A DNA stretch of 64,000 nt from Streptomyces termitum (GCF_014650175.1 NZ_BMUL01000015.1:1-64000), one strand, 5' to 3'. Positions 1 through 8,791 are shown, counted from the stretch's first letter. Numbers and translations: made by a program. The notes: generated by a model not told the origin, from the sequence alone.

Positions 1-2117
1 TGCGGAAGACTGGCGGGCGTGCAGTCGGGCTCCGAGTAACTGACCCCGATGGTGCCACCGGTCTCCGTCGTCACCTGATACACGCGCAGCCGGATGAAGG
101 GCGCCAGGCCGTCACCGGTCTTGTCGACCCGGTTGGGGAGCTGCTCGCCCGCGAAGGTGACCGTCGGCGTGGTGGCCGTACCGCCGACCTTGCCGGTGTG
201 CTGGATGGACTTCAGCCACATCGGGGTGGAGATGCCGTCGCCGGAGGGCGGGAAGTTCTGGTCCAGGACCCAGGTGTCGACGTCCTTGTACGTCCCGCCG
301 GTCAGCACCTTCGTGGTGATCGAGGTGAGCCGCTTGCGGGACCAGAAGCTGGGGGAATACTGGTCCTTGCACTCGGTGGCGCCGTCCTTGCAGTACAGGT
401 CGTACGGCACGTCGGGCCAGTTCTTGGCGTTGGTCTCGTCGAAGGTGCCGCAGGTGGCCAGGCAGCGCTCAGCGGTACCGAACTGCACCTGACCCATCGC
501 CTTGCCGGTGTAGACCGCGTCGTCGCGCAGCCCGTACTCGATCCGGTCCAGCCAGCCGCCCCGGACGTACGGCGTGACGGTGCCCTTGCCCGTCACCTGC
601 GACGGGTTGAGCGTGTAGTTGTTCGTCTCGGTCTTCCACCAGTACGACATCGCGCTGCCGTTGGGGGCCACCACATAGTCGAGCTGCCAGCGCCACGCCT
701 GCTGGCAGTGGGCCTGCGCGAAGCTCGCGTCGTAACAGGGCTCACCGGACTGGTTGCCGAAGACCGGCACCGTCCACGCCGAGTTCGTCACCGGGTCGTC
801 GGCCGCGGTCCCGTTGTCCTTCCACCCCGGCAGCCGGTTCAGACCGAAGAAGTACTGCGTCCCGTCGGCCGTGGTCACCTTCCAGTGCTCACCCTCGCCG
901 TCGACCCCGGCCGTGCCCTTGTCACCGTTGACGGCACCGGTCAGCTTCTCGACCTTCTCCCCCGAGTCCGAGGCCGGATGCCACCCCTTGTCCTTCTCAT
1001 ACACCAGCTCGGTGTTCTTACCTCCGAGATTCAGGACCGCGTTGTCGTTGAACCAGCACAGGTCACCGACCTTGGTGGTATTGGTGCCACCCGTCTTGTC
1101 GTCGTTGCACGCCTTGTACTTGCGCTCGATGAACCCCGGCTCCCAGTTCCAGCCGTCACCGATCCACGACGACTGGTTGTTGGAGGCGGCCGTCAGGCCG
1201 TCCACCGCCTGCGAGTTGTAGCCGAGGCCGATGGCGGGCTGGAGGCCACCGGGCACCTCGGGCACGACGATCGGGTACGACCAGGTGAACGCCCCGGTCG
1301 ATCCCCCCGCGCTCCAGGCACCGGACGCCTGGAGCGAGGTCGCCTTGTAGTCGCCGGTCGGACCGGAGTCGTCGGCGGTCGCCGCGAGCACGGTGGCGGC
1401 GGAGGCTGCGGAGAGTGCAGCGGCCTGAGACTTCGTGCCCGTCGGCGTGCCGACCGCCGTGGTGGAGACCTGAGCGGTGAGCTTGCCCGCGCGGAAGTCG
1501 TTCTTCGTCTCCAGCGGCTTCCGGGTGCGGCACTCCGGGCGGTCCGGCGTGGTCAGCGCACAGGCCGGAAGCTCGACGAGCCGGAGACGGGCGGCCCAGT
1601 CACCGCCGTAGGCGTCGCGGAAGGAGTCGTACCCGACCTCGACCCGGACCCGGTCGGCGCCGGCCGGGCCCCCGGTGCGGGCCAGCGAGAGGAGCACGCC
1701 GTCAACACCGGCCCGGCGGGCGGCGGTTCGGTCCGCGAGCGAGACCTTCACCTTCCCGCCCCGGGCAGCGGGAGCGGGAGCGGTGGACGACACCGTGGCC
1801 TTCGGGCCGGTCGCCGCGCCGAGGCTCACGGGCAGTCGCCCGGCCCGGCCCCCGCCACCGGCCATCGAGACCTCAGCGGTACCCGCCTCCGGCCAATTCA
1901 CCTTGGGGCTGTGCCCCTTGACGGACGCCAGGGCCGCGTCGGGCCGCTTGGCACCCCCGACGGCAGCCTTGGAGACCGGAACGGCCTTGGGCTGCCGGAG
2001 TTCGGGAAGGGACGGGCCTCGCGTCGAGTCCGCCGCCGTCGCCGTACCGGGCAGTACACCGGCCAGAACGGAAGCTATCAGAAGGGCTGACAGCTTCCGT
2101 ATGGGAACTTCACGCAT
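1..2117 (-). CDS. RHS/wall-associated (SpvB-like) secreted protein, N-terminal part, cut by window edge
   Basis: Open from an ATG at 2117 to the window edge; 705 codons are visible and no stop is reached, so the C-terminal part (RHS repeats and any toxin tip) lies outside. The start is set by a GGAGGTGAG ribosome binding site; an in-frame ATG at 2129 lies inside that site and is unlikely. Residues 1 to about 29 form a Sec signal peptide (KLSALLIASVLAGVLPG core, ATATA-AD-like cleavage). Around residues 245-300 is the GDYKATSLQASGAW / GLGYNSQAVDG / DGWNWEPG signature that I know from the N-termini of Streptomyces RHS-repeat-associated, SpvB-like proteins, followed by many Trp, Asn and paired Cys typical of their beta-rich shell. 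Family knowledge: such proteins are exported and often carry a variable C-terminal toxin with a nearby immunity gene; neither is visible here. The nearest gene downstream of its promoter side is housekeeping. Confidence 0.8.
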   Translation of the reverse strand, partial: MREVPIRKLSALLIASVLAGVLPGTATAADSTRGPSLPELRQPKAVPVSKAAVGGAKRPDAALASVKGHSPKVNWPEAGTAEVSMAGGGGRAGRLPVSLGAATGPKATVSSTAPAPAARGGKVKVSLADRTAARRAGVDGVLLSLARTGGPAGADRVRVEVGYDSFRDAYGGDWAARLRLVELPACALTTPDRPECRTRKPLETKNDFRAGKLTAQVSTTAVGTPTGTKSQAAALSAASAATVLAATADDSGPTGDYKATSLQASGAWSAGGSTGAFTWSYPIVVPEVPGGLQPAIGLGYNSQAVDGLTAASNNQSSWIGDGWNWEPGFIERKYKACNDDKTGGTNTTKVGDLCWFNDNAVLNLGGKNTELVYEKDKGWHPASDSGEKVEKLTGAVNGDKGTAGVDGEGEHWKVTTADGTQYFFGLNRLPGWKDNGTAADDPVTNSAWTVPVFGNQSGEPCYDASFAQAHCQQAWRWQLDYVVAPNGSAMSYWWKTETNNYTLNPSQVTGKGTVTPYVRGGWLDRIEYGLRDDAVYTGKAMGQVQFGTAERCLATCGTFDETNAKNWPDVPYDLYCKDGATECKDQYSPSFWSRKRLTSITTKVLTGGTYKDVDTWVLDQNFPPSGDGISTPMWLKSIQHTGKVGGTATTPTVTFAGEQLPNRVDKTGDGLAPFIRLRVYQVTTETGGTIGVSYSEPDCTPASLP

Positions 2118-2530
2118 ACTCACCTCCATGGTTCGGGATGATCATCCGGCGCACAGTAACAGCAGGATTTCCCAGAAACCGGAGGTCAGAGCTTCGAAGC
2201 GGAACACCGGAGCCGAACACCACGGAAGCACCCCGACCCCGCCCGCGAGACCGCGCCGCGCCGACCACGGCGAAGGCCACCGGCGGAGCCCCGTCAACGA
2301 TGACGGGGCGTCACACCCGGTGGCCTCGACGCACGATCACGGAGGGCGGCCGCACGCCCGACGACAGACCCGCGCCACCCCTCCCCCAAGGTCCGCGGGC
2401 ACGAAGGAGAACTATCGGATCAGGGCTCCGCCACGACCGCCCCGGCGGCACCGGAGCGCGTGTGACGGCCCGTCGGACATCACATCCGGCAGGCGTGCCG
2501 CCCCTCGCGCACGGTCGGATGAATGTCAGG
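2118..2530. other. Intergenic stretch upstream of the RHS gene
   Basis: About 410 bases without a convincing gene. It must hold the promoter of the RHS gene (leftward) and the 3' end of the methyltransferase transcript. Two structures are visible: a perfect 12-bp palindrome GGATGATCATCC at 2136-2147, about 20 bases upstream of the RHS start codon, where an operator could sit; and a nested hairpin at 2425-2457 (GCTCCG/CGGAGC arms with an inner CCGCC/GGCGG stem) that could end the leftward methyltransferase transcript. Neither has further support. Confidence 0.4.
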
Positions 2531-3859
2531 TCACGCGTCCTTCTTCACCGGCTCCAGGATCGCCACGCACTCCACGTGGTGCGTCATCGGGAACAGGTCG
2601 AAGGCGCGCAGGGTGCGGACGCGGTAGCCGCGTTCGGCGAAGTAGGAGAGGTCGCGGGCCAGGGCGGCCGGGTCGCAGGCGACGTAGGCGATGCGGCGGG
2701 CGCCGAGGGAGGCGAGGTGGTGGACGGTCTGCTTGCCGGCGCCGGCGCGCGGGGGGTCGAGGACGATGAGGTCGACCTCGGTGATGCCGGTGCGTGGGAG
2801 GACCGATTCGACCTTGCCCTGTTCGACGCGGACGCGCGGGAAGCCGGCCAGGTTGTGGCGGGCGTCCTCGACGGCGCGCTTGCCGGACTCGATGCCGAGG
2901 ACGGCGCCCTGGTCGCCGACGCGGTCGGCGAGGGCCCCGGCGAAGAGGCCGACGCCGCAGTAGAGGTCGAGGGCGGTGTCGCCCTTGCGCGGGAGGAGGC
3001 CCTGCATGACGGCGCGCATGAGGGTGTCGGCGGCCTTCGGGTGGACCTGCCAGAAGCCGCCGCTGCCGACGCGGTGGGTGCGCTCGTCGGCGCGCTCGCG
3101 GACGAAGGCGCGGCCGTGGACGCGGTGCACCCCGCCGTCCTTCTCGTCGACGCGCATCACGGAGACCGGCTTGTCGAGCTCGACGAGCGGGAGGCGGGCG
3201 CCGGGGCGGGGGGTGAGGATGACCTGGCGGTCGTTCGAACCGGAGGCGGCGATCGCCTCGACCGCGGCCATCCCCTCCCAGGTGCGCTTCTCGATGCCGA
3301 GCTCGGTGACGCCCTCGGCGGCGATCATGCAGTGGTCGACGACCTGGACCTCGTGCGAGCGGTGCTTGCGCAGGCCCGCGTGGCCCTCGGGGTCGACGGC
3401 GTACTGGACGCGGGTGCGCCAGTGGGGCACCTCGCCGGCCGGGAGCTTGTCGCCCTCGGCGGGGACCACGGTGCCGTCCCAGCCGGCCTCCTCGGGGGTG
3501 AGGCCGGCGAGCCGCTGGAGCTGTTCGGCGATGACCTCGCCCTTGAGGCGGCGCTGGGCGCCGGGCTTGGCGTGCTGCCAGTCGCAGCCGCCGCACTTGC
3601 CGGGGCCGGAGAAGGGGCAGGGGGCCTCGACGCGGTCCTTGGAGGCGTCGAGGATCTCGACGGCGTCGGCGCGCAGGAAGCGGCTGGTCTCCTCGCCCTC
3701 GGTGACCCGGGCCCGGACGCGCTCGCCGGGCAGGGCGTGGCGGACGAAGAGGACGCGGCCCGCGTCGGTGCGGGCGATGCAGTGGCCGCCGTGGGCGACG
3801 GGGCCGACCTCGACCTCGTACTCCTGCCCGATCAGGGACGTCACAGGGGTGTTCTGCAT
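2531..3859 (-). CDS. TRAM-domain class I SAM-dependent RNA (uracil-5)-methyltransferase, TrmA/RlmD family
   Basis: 442 residues. An N-terminal TRAM/OB domain (about 8-65) is followed by the iron-sulfur cysteines C81, C89 and C92 in a CPFSGPGKCGGC arrangement, with a fourth at C177, the pattern of RlmD (RumA). The methyltransferase core has the SAM motif DLYCGVGLFA (298-307), the DPPRAG motif (368-373), the catalytic nucleophile C395 in VACDP, and the base E430 in HHVECV. It should methylate C5 of a uridine in rRNA or tRNA; the exact site cannot be read from sequence. ATG at 3859 is preferred over upstream starts because GGAG lies about 10 bases before it. It follows the KimA-like permease on the same strand across a hairpin at 3895-3922. 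From memory, M. tuberculosis has the same neighbour pair (Rv2689c, Rv2690c). Confidence 0.9.
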   Translation of the reverse strand: MQNTPVTSLIGQEYEVEVGPVAHGGHCIARTDAGRVLFVRHALPGERVRARVTEGEETSRFLRADAVEILDASKDRVEAPCPFSGPGKCGGCDWQHAKPGAQRRLKGEVIAEQLQRLAGLTPEEAGWDGTVVPAEGDKLPAGEVPHWRTRVQYAVDPEGHAGLRKHRSHEVQVVDHCMIAAEGVTELGIEKRTWEGMAAVEAIAASGSNDRQVILTPRPGARLPLVELDKPVSVMRVDEKDGGVHRVHGRAFVRERADERTHRVGSGGFWQVHPKAADTLMRAVMQGLLPRKGDTALDLYCGVGLFAGALADRVGDQGAVLGIESGKRAVEDARHNLAGFPRVRVEQGKVESVLPRTGITEVDLIVLDPPRAGAGKQTVHHLASLGARRIAYVACDPAALARDLSYFAERGYRVRTLRAFDLFPMTHHVECVAILEPVKKDA

Positions 3860-3894
3860 GATCGGGTGCTCCAGAGCCAGAGGGGGGGAGAGAA

Positions 3895-3922
3895 GTGGGC
3901 CGCGGTGCGGACCGCAGCCCAC
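3895..3922 (-). terminator. Hairpin between the permease and methyltransferase genes
   Basis: Twelve-base arms 3895-3906 and 3911-3922 with one C/A mismatch and a GCGG loop, just past the permease stop codon. A T-tract is absent, as is common in Streptomyces. It may attenuate rather than stop transcription, because the methyltransferase start is only about 35 bases further on. Confidence 0.55.
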
Positions 3923-3926
3923 CAGT

Positions 3927-5978
3927 CTAGTTGCTCTTCTGTGCCGGTTCCTTCCTGGCCTTCTCGACCGGGCCGCGGCGGACCGAGCCCGGCGCGTTCC
4001 AGTCCTGGCGGCGCCGGGCCCGCTTCTTCGCGGCCTCGGAGGAGCGGAGCTGGTAGGGGACGGAGGTGACCATGACGCCGGGGGTGAAGAGGAGCCGGCC
4101 CTTGAGGCGGAGCGCGGACTGGTTGTGGAGCAGGTGCTCGTACCAGTGGCCGACGACGTACTCCGGGATGTAGACGGAGACGGCGTCGCGCGGGCTCTCC
4201 TGCCGCAGGTTCTTCACGTATTCGATGACCGGGCGGGTGATCTCGCGGTACGGGGAGTCGAGGATCTTGAGCGGGACGTTGATGCCGCGCCGCTCCCACT
4301 CCTCCTTCAGCGCCTTCGTCTCGGCCGGGTCGACGTTGACGGTGAGCGCCTCCAGCTCGCTCGCGTGCATGAGCTTGGCGTAGGCGAGGGCCCGCAGGGT
4401 GGGCTTGTGGAGCTTGGAGACCAGGACGATGGAGCGGACCCGGGAGGGGCGTACGTACTCGTCGGGGCGCTGCTCGGCGGCGGCGATCTCCTCGGAGACG
4501 GAGTCGTAGTGGCGGCGGATCGCGGTCATGGTCACGAAGAAGATGACCATGCCGAGGAGGGCGACCCAGGCGCCGTGGGTGAACTTGGTGGCGAGGACGA
4601 CGACGAGGACCAGGCCGGTGAAGAAGGCGCCGAAGGCGTTGATCGCGCGGGAGCGGATCATGTGGCGGCGCTTGGCCGGGTCGCGCTCGGTGCGCAGGTG
4701 CCGGTTCCAGTGCCGGACCATGCCGATCTGGCTGAGCGTGAAGGAGACGAAGACGCCGACGATGTAGAGCTGGATGAGGCGGGTGGAGTCGGCGCCGTAG
4801 ACGACGACGAGGAGGGCGGCGGCGCCGGCGAGGAGCACGATGCCGTTGGAGAAGGCGAGGCGGTCGCCGCGGGTGTGGAGCTGGCGGGGCAGGTAGCGGT
4901 CCTGGGCGAGGATCGAGCCGAGGAGCGGGAAGCCGTTGTACGCCGTGTTGGCGGCGAGGAAGAGGACGAGCGCGGTGGCGGCGGCGAGGAGGATGAAGAA
5001 GAACGTTCCGTCGCCGAAGACGGCGGCCGCGACCTGGGAGATGACCGGGTCCTGGACGTATCCCTCGCCGACCGGGACGCCGCCGCGCAGCAGGTCGGTG
5101 GCGGGCTTCTCGGCCATCCGGACGTCGGTGGCCATGGCCAGGAAGATGATGCCGCAGAACATGGTGACGGCGAGGCCGCCCATGAGCGCGAGGGTGCTGG
5201 CGGCGTTCTTCGACTTCGGCTTGCGGAAGGCGGGGACGCCGTTGGAGATGGCCTCGACGCCGGTGAGGGCGGCGCAGCCGGAGGAGAAGGCGCGCAGCAG
5301 CAGGAAGACGAGGGCGAAGCCGGCCAGTCCCTGGTGCTCGGGCTTGATCTCGAAGCCGGCGGTGGGGGCGCGCATGGTCTCGTCGAGGACGAGGCCGCGC
5401 CAGGCGCCCCAGAGGATCATGCAGAAGACGCCGAAGACGAAGACGTACGTCGGGATGGCGAAGAGGCTGCCGGACTCCTTCACGCCCCGGAGGTTCATGA
5501 GGGTGAGGAGGACGATGACGGCGACGGCCGAGGCGACCTTGTGCTCGACGACGAAGGGGACGGCGGAGCCGAGGTTCTCGATGCCGGAGGAGATGGAGAC
5601 GGCGACGGTGAGGACGTAGTCGACGAGCAGGGCGCTGGCGACGGTGAGTCCGGCCTTCGGCCCGAGGTTGGTGGTGGCGACCTCGTAGTCGCCGCCGCCG
5701 CTCGGGTACGCGTGGACGTTCTGCCGGTACGAGGCGACGACCGTGAACATCAGGACGACGACCGCGAGGGCGATCCAGGGGCTGAAGTGGTAGGCCGACA
5801 GGCCCGCGACGGAGAGGACGAGGAGGACCTCGCCCGGTGCGTACGCCACCGAGGAGAGCGGGTCGGAGGCGAAGACGGGGAGGGCGATCCGCTTGGGGAG
5901 AAGGGTCTCTCCGAGCTTGTCGCTGCGCAGGGCCCGCCCGATCAGGATCCGTTTGGGCACGTCGGTCAGTTTGGACAC
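3927..5978 (-). CDS. KimA-like APC-superfamily potassium/proton symporter
   Basis: 683 residues. The start is a GTG at 5978; the open frame continues upstream, but homology-like sequence begins here (SKLTDVPKRILIGRALRSDK). About twelve hydrophobic segments span residues 45-500, followed by a cytoplasmic C-terminal domain of about 180 residues with alternating beta/alpha character. The first half strongly resembles my memory of Bacillus subtilis KimA (formerly YdaO): the SDxLSSVAY motif with D39 and Y46, SYRQNVHAYPSGGGDY, and LLVDYVLTVAVSIS. In KimA the matching Asp and Tyr sit in the potassium/proton pathway. Potassium uptake is therefore inferred; generic annotation would be amino-acid permease. 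The basic C-terminal tail (KKRARRRQDW, KARKEPAQ) is an unusual end. Divergent from two TrkA-type genes; a promoter match lies at 5986-6015. Confidence 0.85.
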   Translation of the reverse strand: MSKLTDVPKRILIGRALRSDKLGETLLPKRIALPVFASDPLSSVAYAPGEVLLVLSVAGLSAYHFSPWIALAVVVLMFTVVASYRQNVHAYPSGGGDYEVATTNLGPKAGLTVASALLVDYVLTVAVSISSGIENLGSAVPFVVEHKVASAVAVIVLLTLMNLRGVKESGSLFAIPTYVFVFGVFCMILWGAWRGLVLDETMRAPTAGFEIKPEHQGLAGFALVFLLLRAFSSGCAALTGVEAISNGVPAFRKPKSKNAASTLALMGGLAVTMFCGIIFLAMATDVRMAEKPATDLLRGGVPVGEGYVQDPVISQVAAAVFGDGTFFFILLAAATALVLFLAANTAYNGFPLLGSILAQDRYLPRQLHTRGDRLAFSNGIVLLAGAAALLVVVYGADSTRLIQLYIVGVFVSFTLSQIGMVRHWNRHLRTERDPAKRRHMIRSRAINAFGAFFTGLVLVVVLATKFTHGAWVALLGMVIFFVTMTAIRRHYDSVSEEIAAAEQRPDEYVRPSRVRSIVLVSKLHKPTLRALAYAKLMHASELEALTVNVDPAETKALKEEWERRGINVPLKILDSPYREITRPVIEYVKNLRQESPRDAVSVYIPEYVVGHWYEHLLHNQSALRLKGRLLFTPGVMVTSVPYQLRSSEAAKKRARRRQDWNAPGSVRRGPVEKARKEPAQKSN

Positions 5979-5985
5979 GCAGAGG

Positions 5986-6015
5986 ATCGTAAGCGTTCGA
6001 AAAGAGCCATGTGCA
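5986..6015 (-). promoter_or_regulatory. Candidate leaderless promoter of the KimA-like gene
   Basis: On the minus strand TGCACA (6015-6010) is followed after 18 bases by TACGAT (5991-5986). The expected start of transcription falls within one or two bases of the GTG start at 5978, and no clear Shine-Dalgarno sequence precedes that GTG. This would make the mRNA leaderless, which is common in Streptomyces. Based on consensus matching by eye only. Confidence 0.35.
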
Positions 6016-6212
6016 GCGGCACCCCCGATCCGCACCGAATCTCCCTGAGTATCACCTCGGATGCGGTCCCGGCCAGCGTTGCCGCTTAAGCTCGGACCGG
6101 GCAACCCGGCCGGGTGTTGTCCGCCACAGCCCGGGCCGATCGGGCGAGGAAAGTTGTGGACAGGGTGTTTTCGCAGGTCAGCAGGGCGATCAGGAGTGCG
6201 GGGTAAGGGGAC

Positions 6213-6881
6213 GTGCACATCGTCATCATGGGCTGCGGGCGAGTGGGAGCCGCTCTCGCGCAGACCCTGGAGCAGCAGGGCCACACGGTCGCGGTGGTGG
6301 ACCAGGACCCGACGGCTTTCCGCCGTCTCGGCTCCTCCTTCGGCGGCCGGCGGGTGACCGGGGTGGGCTTCGACCAGGACACCCTGCGCGAGGCGGGCAT
6401 CGAGGAGGCCGGGGCCTTCGCCGCGGTGAGCAGCGGCGACAACTCGAACATCATCGCGGCGCGGGTCGCGCGCGAGATGTTCGGCATCGAGAACGTGGCC
6501 GCGCGGATCTACGACCCCCGGCGGGCCGAGGTCTACCAGCGGCTCGGCATCCCGACGGTGGCGACGGTCCGCTGGACCGCGGACCAGATGCTGCGGCGGC
6601 TGCTGCCCTCGGGCGCGGAGCCGCTGTGGAGCGATCCGAGCGGCGGCGTGCAGCTCGCCGAGGTGCACACCTCCCCGGCGTGGATCGGCCACAAGATCAG
6701 CCGGATCCAGGACGAGACCGGTGTGCGGGTCGCCTTCCTGACCCGCCTGGGCGAGGCGGTCATCCCGACCTCGCAGACGGTGCTCCAGGAGGGCGATCTG
6801 GTGCACGTGGTGATGCGCGTGGACGAGATCACGAAGGTGGAGGCGGCGTTCGCCGAGGGTCCCGAGGAAGGCGGTCACTGA
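6213..6881 (+). CDS. TrkA-family (RCK) potassium channel/transporter regulatory protein, first of pair (CeoB-like)
   Basis: 222 residues starting at GTG 6213 behind AAGGGGAC. The N-terminal Rossmann fold (RCK_N) opens with MGCGRVGAAL (GxGxxG, NAD(H) binding) and covers about 1-120; D28 in VVDQD is the expected ribose-binding acid. A C-terminal RCK_C (TrkA_C) domain follows (about 135-215: HKISRIQDETGVRVAFLTRLGEAV ... LQEGDLVHVVM). Such proteins gate potassium transporters in response to nucleotides; RCK_C domains of some relatives bind c-di-AMP. Its TGA shares one base with the ATG of the second TrkA gene, so the pair is co-translated. It is divergent from the KimA-like gene, the same arrangement I recall for ceoB, ceoC and Rv2690c in M. 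tuberculosis. Confidence 0.9.
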   Translation: MHIVIMGCGRVGAALAQTLEQQGHTVAVVDQDPTAFRRLGSSFGGRRVTGVGFDQDTLREAGIEEAGAFAAVSSGDNSNIIAARVAREMFGIENVAARIYDPRRAEVYQRLGIPTVATVRWTADQMLRRLLPSGAEPLWSDPSGGVQLAEVHTSPAWIGHKISRIQDETGVRVAFLTRLGEAVIPTSQTVLQEGDLVHVVMRVDEITKVEAAFAEGPEEGGH

Positions 6882-7549
6882 TGCGGGTGGCTATTGCGGG
6901 CGCGGGCGCGGTGGGCCGTTCCATCGCGGGCGAGCTCCTGGAGAACGGTCACGAGGTCCTGCTCATCGACAAGGCGCCGACCGCCATCTCGGTGGAGCGG
7001 GTGCCGCAGGCGGAGTGGCTGCTGGCCGACGCCTGTGAGATCACCTCGCTGGACGAGGCGGCGTTGCAGCGGTGCAACGTGGTCATCGCGGCCACCGGTG
7101 ACGACAAGGTGAACCTGGTCGTCTCGCTGCTGGCGAAGACCGAGTACGGCGTGCCGCGGGTGGTCGCCCGGGTGAACAACCCGAAGAACGAGTGGCTGTT
7201 CAACGAGGCGTGGGGCGTGGACGTGGCCGTCTCCACCCCGCGTCTGATGTCGGCCCTGGTGGAGGAGGCGGTGAGCGTCGGCGACCTGGTCCGGCTGCTC
7301 CGCTTCAGCCACGGCGACGCGAACCTGGTGGAGCTGACGCTGCCGCCGGAGTCGGCGGTGGCCGGGACCCAGGTGGGCGAGGTGGCCTGGCCGCAGGACA
7401 CCTCGCTGGTGACGATCATCCGCGGTTCGCGGGTGCTGACGCCGAGCCCGGAGGAAACCCTGGAGGCCGGCGACGAGCTGCTGTTCGTGGCGGCGCAGGC
7501 GCGCGAGGAGCAGCTGGAGGAGCTGCTCCAGGTGCGCCGGGAGTCCTGA
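6881..7549 (+). CDS. TrkA-family (RCK) potassium transport regulatory protein, second of pair (CeoC-like)
   Basis: 222 residues, the same length as its partner. RCK_N at about 1-125 with AGAGAVGRSIAGEL (GxGxxG) and D30 in LLIDKA; the conserved NxNPKNEWLFNEAWGVD stretch follows. RCK_C covers about 135-220 (LVELTLPPESAVAGTQVGEV ... EETLEAGDELLFVA). Start ATG 6881 overlaps the first gene's stop by one base, implying translational coupling and a stoichiometric pair, probably a hetero-oligomeric gating ring. The partner membrane protein is inferred to be the divergent KimA-like permease, because no TrkH/KtrB gene is in the window. It ends before a strong bidirectional hairpin. Confidence 0.9.
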   Translation: MRVAIAGAGAVGRSIAGELLENGHEVLLIDKAPTAISVERVPQAEWLLADACEITSLDEAALQRCNVVIAATGDDKVNLVVSLLAKTEYGVPRVVARVNNPKNEWLFNEAWGVDVAVSTPRLMSALVEEAVSVGDLVRLLRFSHGDANLVELTLPPESAVAGTQVGEVAWPQDTSLVTIIRGSRVLTPSPEETLEAGDELLFVAAQAREEQLEELLQVRRES

Positions 7550-7591
7550 CCTCCCTTCGTACGGAAAGCTCGTACGGGAAGCTCGTACGGA

Positions 7592-7630
7592 AAAGGGGCC
7601 CGGCACCATTCGGTGGTGCCGGGCCCCTTT
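7592..7630. terminator. Bidirectional terminator between trkA pair and DUF3159 gene
   Basis: Perfect 17-base arms 7592-7608 and 7614-7630 around a TTCGG loop, with A-run at the left and T-run at the right, so it works in both directions for the convergent genes. Two copies of a GAAGCTCGTACGG-like repeat lie just upstream (7563-7590). Confidence 0.9.
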
Positions 7631-7645
7631 CGCGCGCGGTACGGG

Positions 7646-8389
7646 CTACGCCTCCGGTCCGCCCTGCGCGGCGGCCTCGCGCTCCTTCTCGGCGCGCTCC
7701 TCGGCCTCCATCTCCGCGAAGACGTCGATCGGCGGCGGCGCCTTGGCGAGGAAGACCCAGGTGAGGTAGACGGCGAGCAGGAAGGGCGGGATCTTCAGGG
7801 CGACGAGGACCCAGCCGAGCTGGGCGGTGTCGGCCCACCAGTAGAGCGGGAAGAGGATCGCGCACTTGGCGAGGAGGATCAGGCCCCAGGCCCAGCTGGC
7901 CTTGGCGTACGCCTTCTTCCGGCCGGGGTTGCGGGTCCGCCAGGAGAGGTTCTCCTTGAAGACCGGGCCGAGGATGAGCCCGATCAGCGGGACGCCCGCG
8001 AGGGTGGTGACGATGTACGCGAGGCCGAGGCCGAGCGTGTACAGCATGCCGGGGAGGTAGAAGTCCTTGGCGTTGCCGGTCATCATCGCGAAGACGACGC
8101 CGAAGGCGACGCCGAAGACGCCGCTGAAGGCGTGCTTGACGGTGTCGCGGCGGACGAGCCGGACGGCGACGAGGACGAGGGAGACGGCGAGCGCGGCGAT
8201 GGCCGAGCTGTGCAGGTCCTTGTTGATCGTGTAGATCGTGACGAAGAGCAGTCCGGGCAGGACCGTCTCCACCATGCCCCGGACGCCGCCGAACGCCTCG
8301 AAGAGCGCGGCCTCGGTCACCGCCTTGTCGGTCCGGGCCTCCTGGTCCGGGGTCGGCGGTGCGGTGGTCGGCTTGTCGACGGACGTCAC
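7646..8389 (-). CDS. DUF3159 family membrane protein
   Basis: 247 residues from GTG 8389. An N-terminal polar stretch leads into about six hydrophobic segments between residues 42 and 215 (VLPGLLFVTIYTI, ALAVSLVLVAV, SGVFGVAFGVVFAMM, GLAYIVTTLAGVPLIGLI, WGLILLAKCAILFPLYWW, PPFLLAVYLTWVFL); the C-terminus is Glu/Arg-rich. I recognise the KDLHSSAIAALAV and YLPGMLYTLGLGLAYIVTTL signatures of DUF3159, an actinobacterial family of unknown function (Rv2693c-like from memory). It is separated by only 3 bases from the OB-fold gene upstream, so the two form an operon. The conserved placement beside trkA genes suggests a link to ion homeostasis, but this is inference. Confidence 0.85.
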   Translation of the reverse strand: MTSVDKPTTAPPTPDQEARTDKAVTEAALFEAFGGVRGMVETVLPGLLFVTIYTINKDLHSSAIAALAVSLVLVAVRLVRRDTVKHAFSGVFGVAFGVVFAMMTGNAKDFYLPGMLYTLGLGLAYIVTTLAGVPLIGLILGPVFKENLSWRTRNPGRKKAYAKASWAWGLILLAKCAILFPLYWWADTAQLGWVLVALKIPPFLLAVYLTWVFLAKAPPPIDVFAEMEAEERAEKEREAAAQGGPEA

Positions 8390-8392
8390 CGG

Positions 8393-8791
8393 CTACTCCT
8401 GTCCGAGCGGTCGGAGCTCGTATTTGGGATTGAAGAGGACCCGCCGGCCGTGGCTCATGGCGATCCGGCCGGAGGCGATCAGCTTGCGGCCGGGTTCGAT
8501 GCCCACGATGGAGCGCCGGCCCAGCCACACGACGTCGAGCGGCGCGGTGCCGTCGAACAGCTCGGCCTCCAGGGCGGGGACGCCGGCCCGGGGACGCAGC
8601 GTGACCGTGCGCAAGGTACCAGTCACCCTGACTATCTGGCGGTCGGAGCAGTCGGAGATCCGCGTGCAGCCCGAGGCGGCCGCGGCCTCCTGGAGCTCCT
8701 CCGACTCCAGGTCCTCCGGGGAGGAGGAGAGCCGGTCGAGCATCCGGCGGAACCGGCCCGCCGGCTTGTCGGTACGCGGTGCAGCACTCAT
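8393..8791 (-). CDS. OB-fold nucleic-acid-binding domain protein
   Basis: 132 residues. After a charged N-terminal helix (RFRRMLDRLSSSPEDLESEELQEAA) comes a single OB fold (about 45-130: VRVTGTLRTVTLRPRAGVPALEAELFDGTAPLDVVWLGRR, IEPGRKLIASGRIAMSHGRRVLFNPKYEL), resembling the tRNA-anticodon-type OB domain of ReqG/RecG-like proteins. The same gene stands at this position in other actinobacteria (Rv2694c from memory). Function unknown; nucleic acid binding is inferred from the fold. First gene of a two-gene leftward unit with the DUF3159 gene. Confidence 0.85.
   Translation of the reverse strand: MSAAPRTDKPAGRFRRMLDRLSSSPEDLESEELQEAAAASGCTRISDCSDRQIVRVTGTLRTVTLRPRAGVPALEAELFDGTAPLDVVWLGRRSIVGIEPGRKLIASGRIAMSHGRRVLFNPKYELRPLGQE

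Noticed and set aside
3919..3932. ACCAGTCTAGTTGC, which resembles a DasR site
   Set aside because: Only part of the core matches; it sits at the end of the permease gene rather than in a promoter.
2976..6089. Long rightward open frame of about 1,000 codons opposite the methyltransferase and permease genes
   Set aside because: The high GC at wobble positions of the real leftward genes creates stop-free frames on the other strand. It has no ribosome binding site and is low-complexity Asp/Glu/Gly/Arg, as are similar frames at 198-2090, 9276-12218, 37899-40901 and 53323-54564.
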